This document shows, piece after piece, positions 30,278 to 42,060 of a stretch of 64,000 bases of DNA; the stretch's first letter is position 1, and each line of letters starts with the position of its first letter. Origin of the DNA: Pisaster brevispinus (Eukaryota > Echinodermata > Asteroidea > Forcipulatida > Asteriidae); contig JAMKCF010000020.1 in assembly GCA_023634235.1 (NCBI GenBank), forward strand, positions 8,556,001 through 8,620,000. Reading direction: 5' to 3'. Position numbers and translations under genes: made by a program. A model generated the notes under the pieces. It worked only from the letters and a program-made list of their open reading frames with translations, was not told the origin of the DNA and made no database searches.

Positions 30278-31538
30278 TATTCTTGGTTCCAAGACGCTCC
30301 AGTTGTGTAGTCACAAAAACTTAACCGCTATCACACCACGAACCGCCAGTTGTGTAGTCACAAAAACCAAACCGCTATCTAAACCGCTATCTCCCCGATA
30401 ACCACTCGCCACTAGAGGGCGCTATCATTTCTGTAACCGCTATCACACCACGAACCGCTATCACAGGAGCTCCTGTGAGAGCGTTTCGCGAATTTTTTTC
30501 CCAGCGCGGTAAAGGCCAAGATTTGCATACCTCGCTCCCATTGGCTGGGACTTGCTGATGAATTGTTCATTAAAAACAAGCTATGTAGGCCTTTACGCGC
30601 GTGTTGTGTACGCGTACATACTGTACATCAATTTATTGCTATCTATGTGATGACTTTCCTTTGTCCCTCTTACTTAACACTCTCCATAGACTAAGCGCAC
30701 GAAAAAATGTGCGGACACAAAATACAAAGATTCCAGTGTGAGGATAGCATTGTCCCTTTTGTATTCATTTGTTCTACTGTCCCCACTCTTATGGTGCTAC
30801 CATTACACGATCGACGTGTCTGATCTCTCGGTGTGATAGCATAGCATACAAGTCATGTACACACACACTGGCTAAAAGTTGCTTTTGCTCTTGTGTGTAC
30901 ATGTACATCCATCCATAAGTTCGTAAAACAATACTGTGACCATGGACTGTGTGAGTCCACACGTCTCACTGTAGTTGACTGTCCTTCTTTGAAGGTAGGA
31001 TATATGATAAGGATATATATGATTCAAAACTAAAGCCAATCAATTGAATACTGAGGCCGTGTCCGAAACGGCGACTTCGGCTAAAGCTACAGCTAGATCA
31101 GCGCGTCTGCCAGTGTTGAAGAATAGGCAGACGCGCGCGATCTAGCCGTAGCTGTAGCCGAAGTAGCCGTTCCGGACACGGCTTTAGTTTCGACAAGGGG
31201 AAGCTGGACAAAAGTAGTGTATAGCTATGTAGCATACATGTGCAGTAGCTGTGTAGTCATGGTAGTTTTTTGTAGTCAGTACTTTAATGCAACGTATGTA
31301 TCAGGTATGTATAACGTACGTGGATTTAGTGCCAAATGCATACACACATGACATACCCAAGCCAATGGGAGCGAGGTATGCAAATCTTGGCCTTTACCGC
31401 GCTGGAAAAAAAAAATTTTCGCGAGCGGTTCGCGGTTACGGGAATGATAGCGCCCTCTGGTGGCGAGTGGTGAGAGCAGTTTTGAGAGCGGTTAGGTTTT
31501 CGTGACTACACAACTGGAGCGTCTTGAAACCAAGACTA
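30278..31538. mobile_element. Mutator-like foldback element, 1,261 bp, 9-bp target duplication
   Basis: Inverted arms of about 250 bp (left from 30278, right to 31538) share TCTTGGTT-CAAGACGCTCC, AGTTGTGTAGTCAC, AACCGCT and ATTTGCATACCTCGCTCCCA. A perfect 9-bp direct repeat ATTCACAAC flanks it at 30269-30277 and 31539-31547. Long TIRs with a 9-bp duplication are the hallmark of Mutator-like elements. No transposase frame is present. Confidence 0.88.
31055..31183. mobile_element. Nested 129-bp palindromic element inside the foldback
   Basis: GGCCGTGTCCGAAACGGC at the left and GCCGTTCCGGACACGGC at the right. CTTCGGCT/AGCCGAAG and GATCTAGC/GCTAGATC follow inwards, with a GCGCGTCTGCC / GGCAGACGCGC pair near the centre. 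Almost the whole element is one hairpin. Confidence 0.8.
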
Positions 31539-31612
31539 ATTCACAACATGTAAACATTCGATATGACTTGCGTCAAGGCTCCATGTAGACGATCTTTTTA
31601 ACCCTCGATTAA

Positions 31613-32059
31613 GCCATCAGGCACTTTTCAGGTGTCCGTTTTTAATTAAAAAGTAATTACTCCGCCATTTTATTTTATTTGTATTTAAAAAATGTAAGGT
31701 TCCTCAACTACACCTAGCCAAATAGCATGCCAATTGTCTTGTTACCATCGGGGTTGATTTCACACCAAAAAAAATCCACCAATGACCAGTTCTCCCGGTA
31801 TTCCCTTGGGAAATGTAAGAAATGTAAGAAATTATGATGTTTTTGCTGACTCATCAAACACGAGGGTTTCATTCAAACAAATGGCTTAGAGACACTTGTG
31901 GGCTGATATCAATGGAAATTTTGCTTGAATTTATTTTATTTAGTCACAAGGGTCTATATCCAATAGTTTGGGCGATTTAAACATGATTGTGTTCTCAAAA
32001 AACACGTATTAAATTACACGCAAAATATCAAACGGACACTTGAAAAGTGCCTGATGGCA
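31613..32059. mobile_element. Repeat family R, copy 2, with 29-bp terminal inverted repeats
   Basis: GCCATCAGGCACTTTTCA at the left is matched by TGAAAAGTGCCTGATGGC at the right. The interior matches 1040-1490 in the same order. Better preserved than copy 1. No ORF. Confidence 0.78.
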
Positions 32060-32079
32060 TAAGTGTGTGATTTTTTTTT

Positions 32080-32600
32080 TATGGTGTCACGAAGAGTTAA
32101 GTTGCAAGAAAGAGGTTGCATTCGAGTTCTACACAAAATATTACGACTAAAACACGAAATGTTGTTTATAGTGAACAAAATAACATTTTTGAAGAAACAA
32201 CATTCGTCTTTGCAGAAGATGAAACATTATTTTGAGGACACAAAACATTATGTCGAGGACACAAACTATTTTGAGGGAACAAAACTCGTGTTAAAAGAAA
32301 AGAAAATATAATTTTTAGGATAAAAATTCTTATTACTTTGAGGGCACAAAATGTTATTTCGAGAACACGGAAAATTATTTAAATTGAACAAAATAACAGT
32401 TCGTGGAAAAATATTATTTCGAGCAAACAAAATGACATTTAGAGGGAAAAAATCGTCTTCGAAGAAAGTAAAATGTTGTTTTAAGGGAACATTATACTTT
32501 TCAAGGGTTCAATGTGTTATTTCAAGCACACGAAAGAATAAATCGAGGACACAAAAATAATAATGTCGAGGACATGAAACATGGTTTTTATTGAACAAAA
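32080..32600. repeat. Degenerate short tandem repeat, GAGGACACAAA / GAACAAAAT type
   Basis: A-rich stretch with about 20-25-bp imperfect periods of TTATTTCGAGGACACAAAA-like sequence. It yields spurious Lys/Phe-rich frames. Confidence 0.6.
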
Positions 32601-32716
32601 TAAAATTTCTGGAAAAATGTTTTGGACACGAGTTATTAATATGGTGTTACTTTTGTATAAGATGCATTCGTAAAAAAAATAATAATAATAATTTTTGGCT
32701 AAATATCTGAACCAAA

Positions 32717-32919
32717 GTCCAAATTGGATCATAAGAATTTGTGTACTCATGGAGCGCATTTTTCGGATTTCCTACATCTGCAGATTGCGATCTCAGATTT
32801 TAAAGCTCAATCTGGATATTGATTGGGCAAATTGCGCGCAATCTACAGATTGTGCAAATCCACAGAAGCACTCCATGATCATCGGCGTACAACATAAATT
32901 AGCGTGATCCAATTTGGAC
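32717..32919. mobile_element. TIR element (MITE), 203 bp
   Basis: GTCCAAATTGGATCA against TGATCCAATTTGGAC at the ends. Further inverted matches follow inwards (CTCATGGAGCGC/GCACTCCATGATC, TCTGCAGATTGC/GCAATCTACAGA). Confidence 0.75.
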
Positions 32920-35090
32920 ATCGCTGCAGACGTATAGCCGAAATTTTCTCCTCCCCCCGCCCCCTTTTGAAAATGTATCTGGCATAATCGTATCAGTATA
33001 TTAAGTGGCAACATCTCTTGTACCTCAGGTGAGTTTAAAGTATTTTATTAAAGAGGTCTTTGATAGGTTTTGAGAAGTTTTTTTGTCAAACAATGATTTA
33101 AAATTTTGAATTTTTTACAGTTGTACCAACAAACCATTCGTGTTCACGCGGACCTTAATACGCATTGTCCGCATGCTAAAAAACATGTTGTATTGTGGTT
33201 CCAGTAACTTTGACTAACCCAATACCAAGAGCGGAATGTTTGACCATATAAGTTAAACATTTAAATAGCACGTGCCCCCATCACCCCCCCCCCCTGTTAC
33301 GCCGCTGGAGTGTTACCCAATGGCCTCAGTTAACTTCATAGCTTTGTACCAAATCTCCACAGAATCTTCTCCCCGTACTATTGTCAAAAAATGCAGTGTG
33401 CACGATTGCTGCACGGATTGCTGCACTAAGCTATCGATCGATCTTCTGAATCTGGTAAATAAATAGACTTGCTAAAGTCTGCGACCATAAGACGTCTAGG
33501 CCTATGTGTTGCATAGTAAGTAATAGCATTGGTCGAATACGGACTTAGGACTTCATCACGTTTAGAATTTTACAACAGAGGAAACTAATAATCAAATTCT
33601 ACTTCGTACACAGTTCGCGAAATTTACCACTTAACGTTGTATTATTTACCGTCAATTTGTTTTACACTTCTCTGCCCATTTGCCCTTCGCTGGTTACCGC
33701 CGGAAATAGTGTCAATTTTCCCACACTACCATACACATCGCTAATTCGCTAATGGGCTCTCAGTCTCCATCTTTCTCACACCCTCCCTCCTACCCGTCCT
33801 GCATGCTCCCCCATACACCTGTTCTTCTTGTGGCTTTGCCCTTAATCATTTTGTGTGTGCCCCCCTCCCCATCTATAAAGAACTGCATACGACGACTCAT
33901 ACGTTCTTTAAAGCTTGCTTTTCTATACATGATTCTCACTCGACACGTGGAGAAGCTTCATAAATGACAAACCCTTAAAAAAAGTTTTTTTAACACTTTT
34001 GCGTTCCAATCCTATTATTTTCTTTTGCATGTCCTGTTAACAATTGTTCTGTATGATGCATAACATCGAATACCATCAAAAAACATTGTTGTGGTCACAC
34101 TAATAGTCTCATCTCATGATTTGCTTGCACACGGCTACATGTATGATTTCCTCTTCTCTCTATACACGTGCCATGTTGAGCCATGGTACAAGATAATGTG
34201 CACCCCGCCCGCCTTGAAGGCCGGTTGTATTCAACCTCCCCCCCCCCCCCCCCCCACGGGTTTCATGTGTGATTTCCCAGCCTTTTGTCTGTTGAAATAC
34301 CTGAACACAGATCGGACGTCTGCGTTATTGGTGATCTGCGAAATCCATTGAGTGTAATTTATCAAAGGTATACTACACATTGGTTATTGGAAGAATAAAT
34401 TCATTGTAATCCTCAGGTTTTCAGTAAGCACGACTCACAACTGGTGTAAAACTTCACCATAAATTCGTTAAACATTTCGTGAATGCGGTTTATATTTTGC
34501 TAGGGTGTGACGCTCATTTTGTGCATATGTTTACTTGGCAAACCGTATATAGACACCGAGAGCTATGAGGGTACAGTTATTAAAACATCGCAGTGCTTTA
34601 GGCAGAAATATACAAATGTTGTATAGCGATATCAAGTCTTACAAAAAGAAACCAGTGACATTAAAGCCGTTCGTAAGTTTTATTTACCAACACCGAATCA
34701 TGTGGTGGCATGTCACCTTTGAGCTTGTTTTGATTAGAACCAACAAGTCCCGATTCTATGTGACCCTATTTCTTTAAATCGGAACCATTATATAGCCTAG
34801 ATAAAGACGTGTAAAGGTCATGATGTGTAATAAACATGAGCAGTTGCCAACACCCTTCTTGTACACCCCACGTCAACCACGGTACGGTTAACAGCTGAGT
34901 TAAAGCAAGTAATTTTTATTCGTTCTCAAATTCTTAAAGTTTCTCTGTGTAGATTAGATAGATCAAGTTGCAGTTTTTATCTACGCAAGGGTGGATCAAG
35001 ATGTGACTCATAAAGGCGAAATATGTTCCAAAAGTCAAAAACTTGCCTTAGGAAACTAAAGTATAATGGAAGTGGTAGTTCTGTGGATTA
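32920..35090. other. Long non-coding stretch
   Basis: Poly-C tracts at about 33284 and 34238 and AT-rich sequence. No exon, ORF with codon-like character or repeat family was recognised. Confidence 0.45.
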
Positions 35091-35110
35091 GAACTTGTGA
35101 ACGCTCGAAG

Positions 35111-35152
35111 TCTCGACGTTTCGGACAGTGTGCTTCGTTCGTCTTCATGAGA
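35111..35152 (-). ncRNA. Decayed Penelope-type hammerhead motif
   Basis: On the - strand reads TTCTC-ATGAAGA...GCACACTGTCC-GAAACGTC-GAGA. The GAAACGUC minimal stem III and GAGA/UCUC stem I are intact. The first core base, C, is A, which should abolish cleavage. Closely matches the motif at 46031-46073. Confidence 0.5.
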
Positions 35153-35221
35153 ATGCTGCAATCGCCAAATTGAATTTCCTATTATCTTCCTTTTTATCCT
35201 CATTGAAAACAAGAAGAAGGC

Positions 35222-35362
35222 CTACATTCCATGATTGGTTGCTTTTCTTTCCAAAAAAATCAACGCTATTTGTTAATACTCTTTTGTGTGAAATTGTTAC
35301 AAACTGTTTTGGCTTTGTAGTTATGGCTTTCCATAGTTTTCCAACCTTGGTTGACAAAAAAC
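35222..35362. repeat. Dispersed repeat module, partner of 4200-4345
   Basis: Same GATTGGTTGC and TATGGCTTTCCATAGTTTTCC landmarks as 4200-4345. It lies 70 bp from the hammerhead motif at 35111, supporting a common Penelope-like parent. Confidence 0.55.
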
Positions 35363-35399
35363 TCGATCTGTGCAATAGAAAGATCTATTGAGCGAGTTG

Positions 35400-36834
35400 T
35401 GAAAACTTGTGATTACAAGCAGTTCCCCCCCCCCCATTTTTTTTTATAATAACAATAATAATGCATGAGCGCACACAGGGTGCCAGACTAGACAGCACAT
35501 TGGGTTGCGCTATGTTTGGACCAAAATGGCATCGAGTAACCGCGTGACCAACGAAAACTAGTCCTTTTAAGTCTGGTGGGTCTGAGCAAGGATTACGGGT
35601 AACCCTGTAAACCTTCCCCTTTTGTGCACAGAGCCTCTGGCTATAAGATGTGATAAGTGTGGTGGGTCCTCCCCGCGAAATAAACTCCACCCGCATGCAG
35701 TGCCGAAAACGCCAAATATTCAAACAATTATTTTTAAATGATTAAAAATTCTCACAGCTTTTTATAGTAAAGAGACACATTTCCAGTGACTCCTAAACGT
35801 TTATGTCCTCTTCTATGATTTGACATGGGTTTTCCCAAGGCCCGTCAAGTCCCTCCAAATAAAAACACCCCCATCCACTTGTGTAAATTTCCAAACCTCC
35901 GAGCATCGATCTTTAAAAAAAATGGCCCTACACCTTTCGGCAAATAGTACAATTCTGCAGGGCCCAGATCCTCCAAAATACTTCAAGTTGGAAGTCAACA
36001 ACCCCAGGTCACAGTTGTGGGAAATATTTACACTGTACCCCTTTTATTTGGCTCTCAAATATGTTTAGTATATAATTATTTAGAGGGCCTGCAAAATATT
36101 CATACATCAGCCGTCGCTCTGTTTTCGCACTATTTAGTGGGATGCACTCTGACAGTCGGTAAAGATTGCGGGGGTTACAGGTCTAGCGACTATAGGGAAA
36201 CTTTACCAAACTTTACTTTACCGGCACTTTACCAAACGATCGACCCACTCAGCAACAAACTAATGATCTCTATACTATTATTGTAAAATGACTTTCGACA
36301 TGACGAGATTACAACGTGTTTGAGAGGGGACCTTTTCTTGTATGGCGGATCATTATTATTGATTTTTAGTTTGGCTTTTCAATTAACTTCCACCGGCCGT
36401 TCATGAAAAGGGTATTCTTATTGTACAATTTTTAAAATGTCGTTAACGACAACTTCGACCAAGTTCTTTTTTGTAATTATTATTTATCATGTAATAAACC
36501 ACATTATTTTTGTTTGTGAAAGTTTCGGATATTTAATTATTATTTATCGGCTGATGAATTTATATTTCCCTTCCAGGAGTTTGTTTGTTTGGTTTTGGTT
36601 TTTTTGGTGTTGAGAACAATTTGGAGATAAGTCTTTTCAGTTTAAATTGTATTATTGAGTAATGAATCATGGCAAACAGTTTTAGTCCAAGTTAGAAAAC
36701 TGCTTAAAAAGGGGGGGACATTTAAATTAAATTTAAAATTAAAAGGACGTCACTTTACTAGCACTTAGCTTCATAGTCACACATTCCCAATACACACACA
36801 CAGTCATGTAACTTGATAGAAAATCTTAATTGTA
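35400..36834. other. Non-coding stretch, no feature recognised
   Basis: Poly-C/poly-T near 35427-35448 and AT-rich sequence beyond. No supported exon. Confidence 0.4.
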
Positions 36835-36918
36835 TAGTCACCGAACTGGACAATATTCTGAATGAGTGCTTACAAATCGATTACGCAAGCTACGGTTTAC
36901 GAAAGATGCAGCAACAAT
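36835..36918. repeat. Dispersed repeat shared with 11414-11494
   Basis: About 80 bp of similarity. This copy ends about 240 bp upstream of the candidate signal-peptide exon. Confidence 0.6.
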
Positions 36919-37156
36919 TGGTGAAAGAAGAAGTGTGAAAAGGAGATCTTCAATGGGCTTTTGTTCCGATGAAAGCTTGCATGTCTTCTGGGGACGACGA
37001 GCGCGGACTACGCCCTTTCTACCGAGCCTTAGAGGTTGTCCAACGGCTACAGATTGTTGGTGTTAGAAGGTGTCTAGGACGCACAGGGATTTGCAGTCGC
37101 ACCGGTGTCAGCCCACTTCGAAACTCCAAAGCCACGCCAAAGCTGGAGTTTTTTTC

Positions 37157-37232
37157 ATGATGGGACATCCGACCATCATCATTGGCACACTCCTGCTAGT
37201 TTTTATGATGAGAAAATGTCACGCTAATTCTG
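37157..37232 (+). CDS. Candidate signal-peptide first exon, phase 1 donor
   Basis: ATGATGG start, then MMGHPTIIIGTLLLVFMMRK and CHANS: a short n-region, a hydrophobic core of about 14 residues and a small-residue cleavage context (CHA-NS). A good donor (TCTG|GTGAGTGT) follows in phase 1, the phase used by every FTP and HYR exon here. It could start the hyalin-like gene directly, or be an alternative first exon. Unconfirmed; transcription cannot be seen. Confidence 0.5.
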
Positions 37233-37319
37233 GTGAGTGTTTTACACACGATATAAATCCTGTTTTTATATGTTCCATGCGTAATTCCATTAACAATATT
37301 AGTATACGGATGTAGCAAT

Positions 37320-38990
37320 GTGGATGCAGTAATATGGACGTAGCTGAACCTTGTTCGCAAAATCACACCAAAATGCGTACTTTTTAGAAAGACGAAAACC
37401 CTTGGAAGCTGATTACCTTTAAAAAAATCAGACATAATTACTCTCAAACTAAAATACAATGGCTATCCGTATTTCTCACAAATACCTCGTCGGCGCGTTG
37501 AAACGTTTGGTGTGGATGAAAATTCTTAAAGATTTAACTGATTATTTTATTTAATACTTTAAATTAATGTTTTGTCCGTAGTAACTCCTATCTAGGGAAT
37601 TGTGTGAATGTTAATGGTTGTACTTGGGGTATCTCTCCTGGCTATGAAAGGGGGAGGAATTTAAGAAAAAACACTTCGACGACGGTGGCCACGCCCTACA
37701 CCCCTCATTAAGTAAGACTCTTATGACTGTGTATAATGCCATGCGTGCAAAGGTTGGCCGTGTTTTGATTTGACCTACAACCACCCTCAGCTCCCATGAT
37801 TTAGATGTGCAATGTATATGCCATATTGATAATGTTATAGACCATGTTATATTTGTTTACAGAGTGGTAACCTTGTACATTGAAATGCATTTCCTGATGG
37901 ACAGGATACTACACAGGCTATATGGGAAAATTTACCTTTTGTGTCATAATTTTCACATAAATTCAAAATTTACAAAAGCAATAGCTGTACAGCTTTTGAG
38001 ATGTCCCCCCTTCTTCTTATCAAAAGTTGAGATAAAATCAGACAGTGCGATCTCCATAAAACATAAGATTTGTTGTATTCTTCCATTGAGCTGTGTACAA
38101 ATGTGCCTGCAGGAAGTCCAGGCTCTGTGGTTCTTTTGTTAACATGTGATGTCATAGGTCACATGGTCTATACTATGTGGGATTTGAAACTTTGCAAATT
38201 GCTGTAGCCGACCTCCACTTTTTAAGGTCACTTGTGCGGTTCATTTCTCTTATAATGTTTACCCCCCCCCCTTTTTAAATATTTTTCTTGAGAAAACGAT
38301 TTATCTGACTATTCTAATGGAATTCGAAGGCTGCAGTGCAATTATATGTTTAACAAAATAAATTAACAATGTAAGATGATTGACGGGGAAATAGTGGATA
38401 TTGGATGTGGCTAGTTTATCAAACAAAGCAGAGTTATCACTGTTCACAAAAAGTCAACATTCAGTTAGTAGTCAACTACATTGATGCAACAGTAGTCCCC
38501 ACCTTAAATTGCACATTATTATTTGTTTCGACAGGAGGTCATTTTATGAAATTGTAAAGGTAATATACACAATGTGCTTTTGCTGTTATTTTCATAAATC
38601 AATGGATCTGAAAACATCAAGTTCGTAATTTTTTACAAATAGTTAGTTAAACAATTTAACTAATGAGTCTTGTTGTTTTTTTGTTTTTTTTGGTTACTCA
38701 TCACAATCATTCAAAGGCTGGTGAAACTGCTTACAACAAGAACAACAACGAATACAACATAAACAAATAACAAAAGAAGATAGGTGTGTGTGTTAAGTAA
38801 GCCTAAATCACTGGTTTAAAAAAAATTACTTCAAAACCCTCCCTGCCAAAATGTGTCAATTTCGCCAAAAAGTTGCTGGTAGCTTTCGGACATTTTAGCA
38901 ATACGTCATCTCAAACCCCATTATGGCCTACTCCTATTGCAATGTGGTGCATTTAGCACAACCCAGATCCGGTTCCCTTGGCGCTTGACA
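37320..38990. other. Intron or intergenic, no feature recognised
   Basis: AT-rich, with an A-rich/T-rich stretch near 38660-38830. No exon supported. Confidence 0.4.
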
Positions 38991-38999
38991 CATTTCTGG

Positions 39000-39032
<33 letters not shown>

Positions 39033-39432
39033 TCGAAGTCTTATATAGCGCACGTATCTACCAAACAAGGTACTCAAGGCGCTGGGTATATACAAACTTT
39101 CAGAAAGATAGGTTATTGCAGTGAGGAATTCTGAGACCCAATTATTTATCACCTTATATACGGGTTTACAAGGTGCTACGGCGCATACAGCAGCCACAGC
39201 CAGGAACACCGGGGCGAACCCCTTCTCTTTTTCGATAAGTGCACTGGGTTCTTTTACATGCGTTACACAACACATGGGACCAACGGCTTTACGTCCCATC
39301 CGAAGGACGAAGCAATGGCTAAGTGTCTTGCTTAAGGACACAAGTGTCACGGCTGGGGATTCGAACCCACACTCTGCTGATCAGAAACACCAGAGTTTGA
39401 ATTCGGTGCTCTTAACCGCTCGGCCACGACAC
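39000..39432 (-). mobile_element. tRNA-Leu-derived SINE, copy 2 (- strand)
   Basis: On the - strand begins GTGTCGTGGCCGAGCGGTTA with anticodon loop TTCAAAC (CAA) and B-box GGGTTCGAATCC. It ends GCGCTATATAAGACTTCGAT plus ten TTA triplets (39001-39032). Same body landmarks as copy 1 at 2033-2455. Confidence 0.9.
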
Positions 39433-39656
39433 TTCCAGTATGACCGGGAAGCTGTGTCAAAATAACCCAGAAAAAGATACAAATGACACCACTTTCCTGG
39501 TTGGCCGACCTGATGGCCATTGGGTCAGACCCCCTTGAACTCAGCATCCGGGTAAACTTTGACCCTGGAATTTTTAGAATGCAGGCGGGTTGTACATGTC
39601 CCTATGTCCATGCGCATTTTGCGCCGTAAACCAATTCACTTCACCACAGGGCGTCT

Positions 39657-40063
39657 GTTGCGTTTGCTTCCCGTTGCGTTTGCTTCCCGTTGCGTTTGCT
39701 TCCCGTTGCGTTTGCTTCCCGTTGCGTTTGCTTCCCGTTGCGTTTGCTTCCCGTTGCGTTTGCTTCCCGTTGCGTTTGCTTCCCGTTGCGTTTGCTTCCC
39801 GTTGCGTTTGCTTCCCGTTGGGTTTGCTTCCCGTTGGGTTTGCTTCCCGTTGCGTTTGCTTCCCGTTGCGTTTGCTTCCCGTTGCGTTTGCTTCCCGTTG
39901 CGTTTGCTTCCCGTTGCGTTTGCTTCCCGTTGCGTTTGCTTCCCGTTGCGTTTGCTTCCCGTTGCGTTTGCTTCCCGTTGCGTTTGCTTCCCGTTGCGTT
40001 TGCTTCCCGTTGCGTTTGCTTCCCGTTGCGTTTGCTTTCCGTTGCGTTTGCTTCCTGTTGCGT
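39657..40063. repeat. 16-bp minisatellite, about 25 copies
   Basis: Unit GTTGCGTTTGCTTCCC repeats almost without change. Two adjacent units carry GGGTTTGC in place of GCGTTTGC, and the last units carry TTTCC and TTCCTG variants. As 16 is not a multiple of 3, all three frames of each strand stay open, giving 16-residue periodic pseudo-proteins. Confidence 0.95.
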
Positions 40064-41216
40064 ACTATAGACACAGACATTTTTACACTGTATGGGCGGG
40101 GTGGCAAGCTCATTTGGGGAAGGGGTGGATTCTTAGCGGGGGAGTGCTTTCCCTGCCCTTAACCTGGTTACGCCACTGGTTGCTGCATTTAGCAGGGCTC
40201 ACGTTTCAACCGTTGCCTTTTGATGCATTTTGCAGGTGTGGCTCAAACATAATTTTTATGACTTGTATTGATTTCTAATACTTCAGACAAAATGATTTCG
40301 CAGGATGCTACCATTAGCCTACCATCTTTGTAACAAGTAGGCTTGCGGATGAAAAACTACACGCTTTCTCGTTGTTTATGGGTCATTACTAAAGTAAATG
40401 ACCCTACTTTTAAACTATACATCTTCCTCTGAAACTTTCCACTTTCCACTTTCCAATAAAGACACTAAAACATTTTTTTAACGGTGATTCATTGCGTTTA
40501 TAGGAAAGCAGTGCACAGCTTTCCGTGAAATTAGCAGCATAGCAGGCCTACATGTTTTACATATATATAAGGGTTTCTGCGGATCCTTAAAAAGTATCAA
40601 ATTCAGTTATTTGAGGTCTTCAAAAAATGGATGCATCGTGTAATGGATTTTTTATCAGCTTAAAGAGAACTAGATAAAGCTGCGTGTAAAAGCAATAAGA
40701 CAAAATGTGAGCAGTTTTGGCTTTATTCACTTGTTTTTGTTTTAATTTTTGTAGCACTAGTGTAAAACTAAGTTTGACTTTAAGTGTGCAGATACCCTGT
40801 GTAGGGTTTTTGTGCATTCGCACGTTTGCGTATATTTTATGCGCGGGTAAAAGGGAGCGCCTTTGTTTCAGCCATTCCTAGCGTATTGACCCCTATGCAC
40901 CTTTCAACAAGTACGATTTTTGAGGAAAAAATCAGCTTACACAGTAAGATCATGTTCATCTCAGATAGGCCCAATTGATCTGGGTTGAAATTTATCATGG
41001 CCTAATAAATGTTTTAGACCAATGTAGTTTGTCATTATTAACTACGGTGGTTTACGTTCCCAAAATCCTGGAGAACTCATGTTTCTCTATGGCGTTATAT
41101 CGCCGTATTATTGCGTTATATCACTGCCCGTTATATTGCCGTGTTGATTGCGTTGTATCGCCGATCCCTGTGTGTTGCGCTGGATTTCCGTAGGCCTATA
41201 TAATATATATTTGTAA
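40064..41216. other. Non-coding stretch
   Basis: No exon recognised. A short GCGTTATATCGCCGTATTATT motif is repeated imperfectly at 41090-41160 and again at about 41430. Confidence 0.4.
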
Positions 41217-41385
41217 TATTAACAGCTTTGATTGGCTATAAGCTTCCTGCTTTTTTCTGGATACTTCCCCCTAATCCTTTGCCCCCTCTTTTTCTATAAA
41301 TGGATATGTTTGTGTTTGTTTATGCCTATGACGAAGGTCCGGTTTGGATCGAAAGCTAAGGCCATCTCCCGTACTAGTTATATGT
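41217..41385 (+). repeat. Single copy of the Penelope-like arm, hammerhead core mutated
   Basis: Matches the left arm 3704-3912 (GATTGGCTATA, CTTTTTTCTGGATACT, TATAAATGGATATGTTTGTG, GACGAAGGTCCGG, GGATCGAAAGCTAAGGCC). In the core at 41324-41362 the first C of CTGACGA is A, so the ribozyme is predicted inactive. Confidence 0.75.
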
Positions 41386-41589
41386 AATATGTTTGCGTTC
41401 GCCGTTTAACATTGCGTTTGCCTTGTTTGATGGCGTTATATCACCGTACTATTCCCCAGTAAAATACGGCGCATGATCCTTATTAGACTCAGGAACTATT
41501 CATGCGGACATTCTGCTTTGTGTAGAAAAAGTCATGTCATTATGCATGGAATCAGTGCGCCTCTGTCCACCAATTGTGTACTTTAAGAC

Positions 41590-42060
41590 CTATATAATCT
41601 GATGGGTAGTGAATCTGGCGGACAGGTTACCTTCACTGTGCTGATAACTTTGAAACCAAATCTACTTTACTGGAGAGTCAACCCAGGGGCACTCTTGAAT
41701 GAGAAGTCGGGAACTCAACCTATTCTTACTTCCGAAGAATGATTCTTCAGAAGTAAGAATAGGTTGGTATTGTTGTCTATAGTAATCGCCCTCAAAGAGC
41801 AAGGACGCGTCCTATTATTATTGACGATTAGTCATTGATCATGCGTCTTGAATTATTCATGTTTCAATTGAGGGGCTGCTGTAGACCGGGCGAAATGACT
41901 TGAAGCACTGGTCTGTGAGAATGTTGACCCCGCCCATCCTCAGTGACTTTCAGCCAAGACCTGAGCTGTTTGCTGGGCTGGGTTTGACTACATAACTGTC
42001 AGAACATTTCTCATGAAGCAATTGGTATTCCACAAATCTTTTTGGATGTTGAGCGTAATA
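41590..42060. repeat. Dispersed repeat, partner of 12570-13300 and 13535-13620
   Basis: GGGGCACTCTTGAATGA(G/A)AAGTCGGGAAC and GAGCAAGGACGCGTCCTA are shared with the earlier copies. A short hairpin CTTACTTC-CGAAGAATGATTCTTC-AGAAGTAAG lies at about 41726. Confidence 0.65.

Noticed and set aside
30051..30401. 116-codon ORF after the third FTP exon
   Set aside because: Its second half is the inverted arm of the Mutator-like foldback.
39657..40063. CRISPR-like regular repeat
   Set aside because: Units are contiguous with no spacers, and the context is animal DNA.
39559..40278. 239-codon and 179-codon frames over 39.6-40.3 kb
   Set aside because: Produced by the 16-bp minisatellite, which has no stops in any frame.
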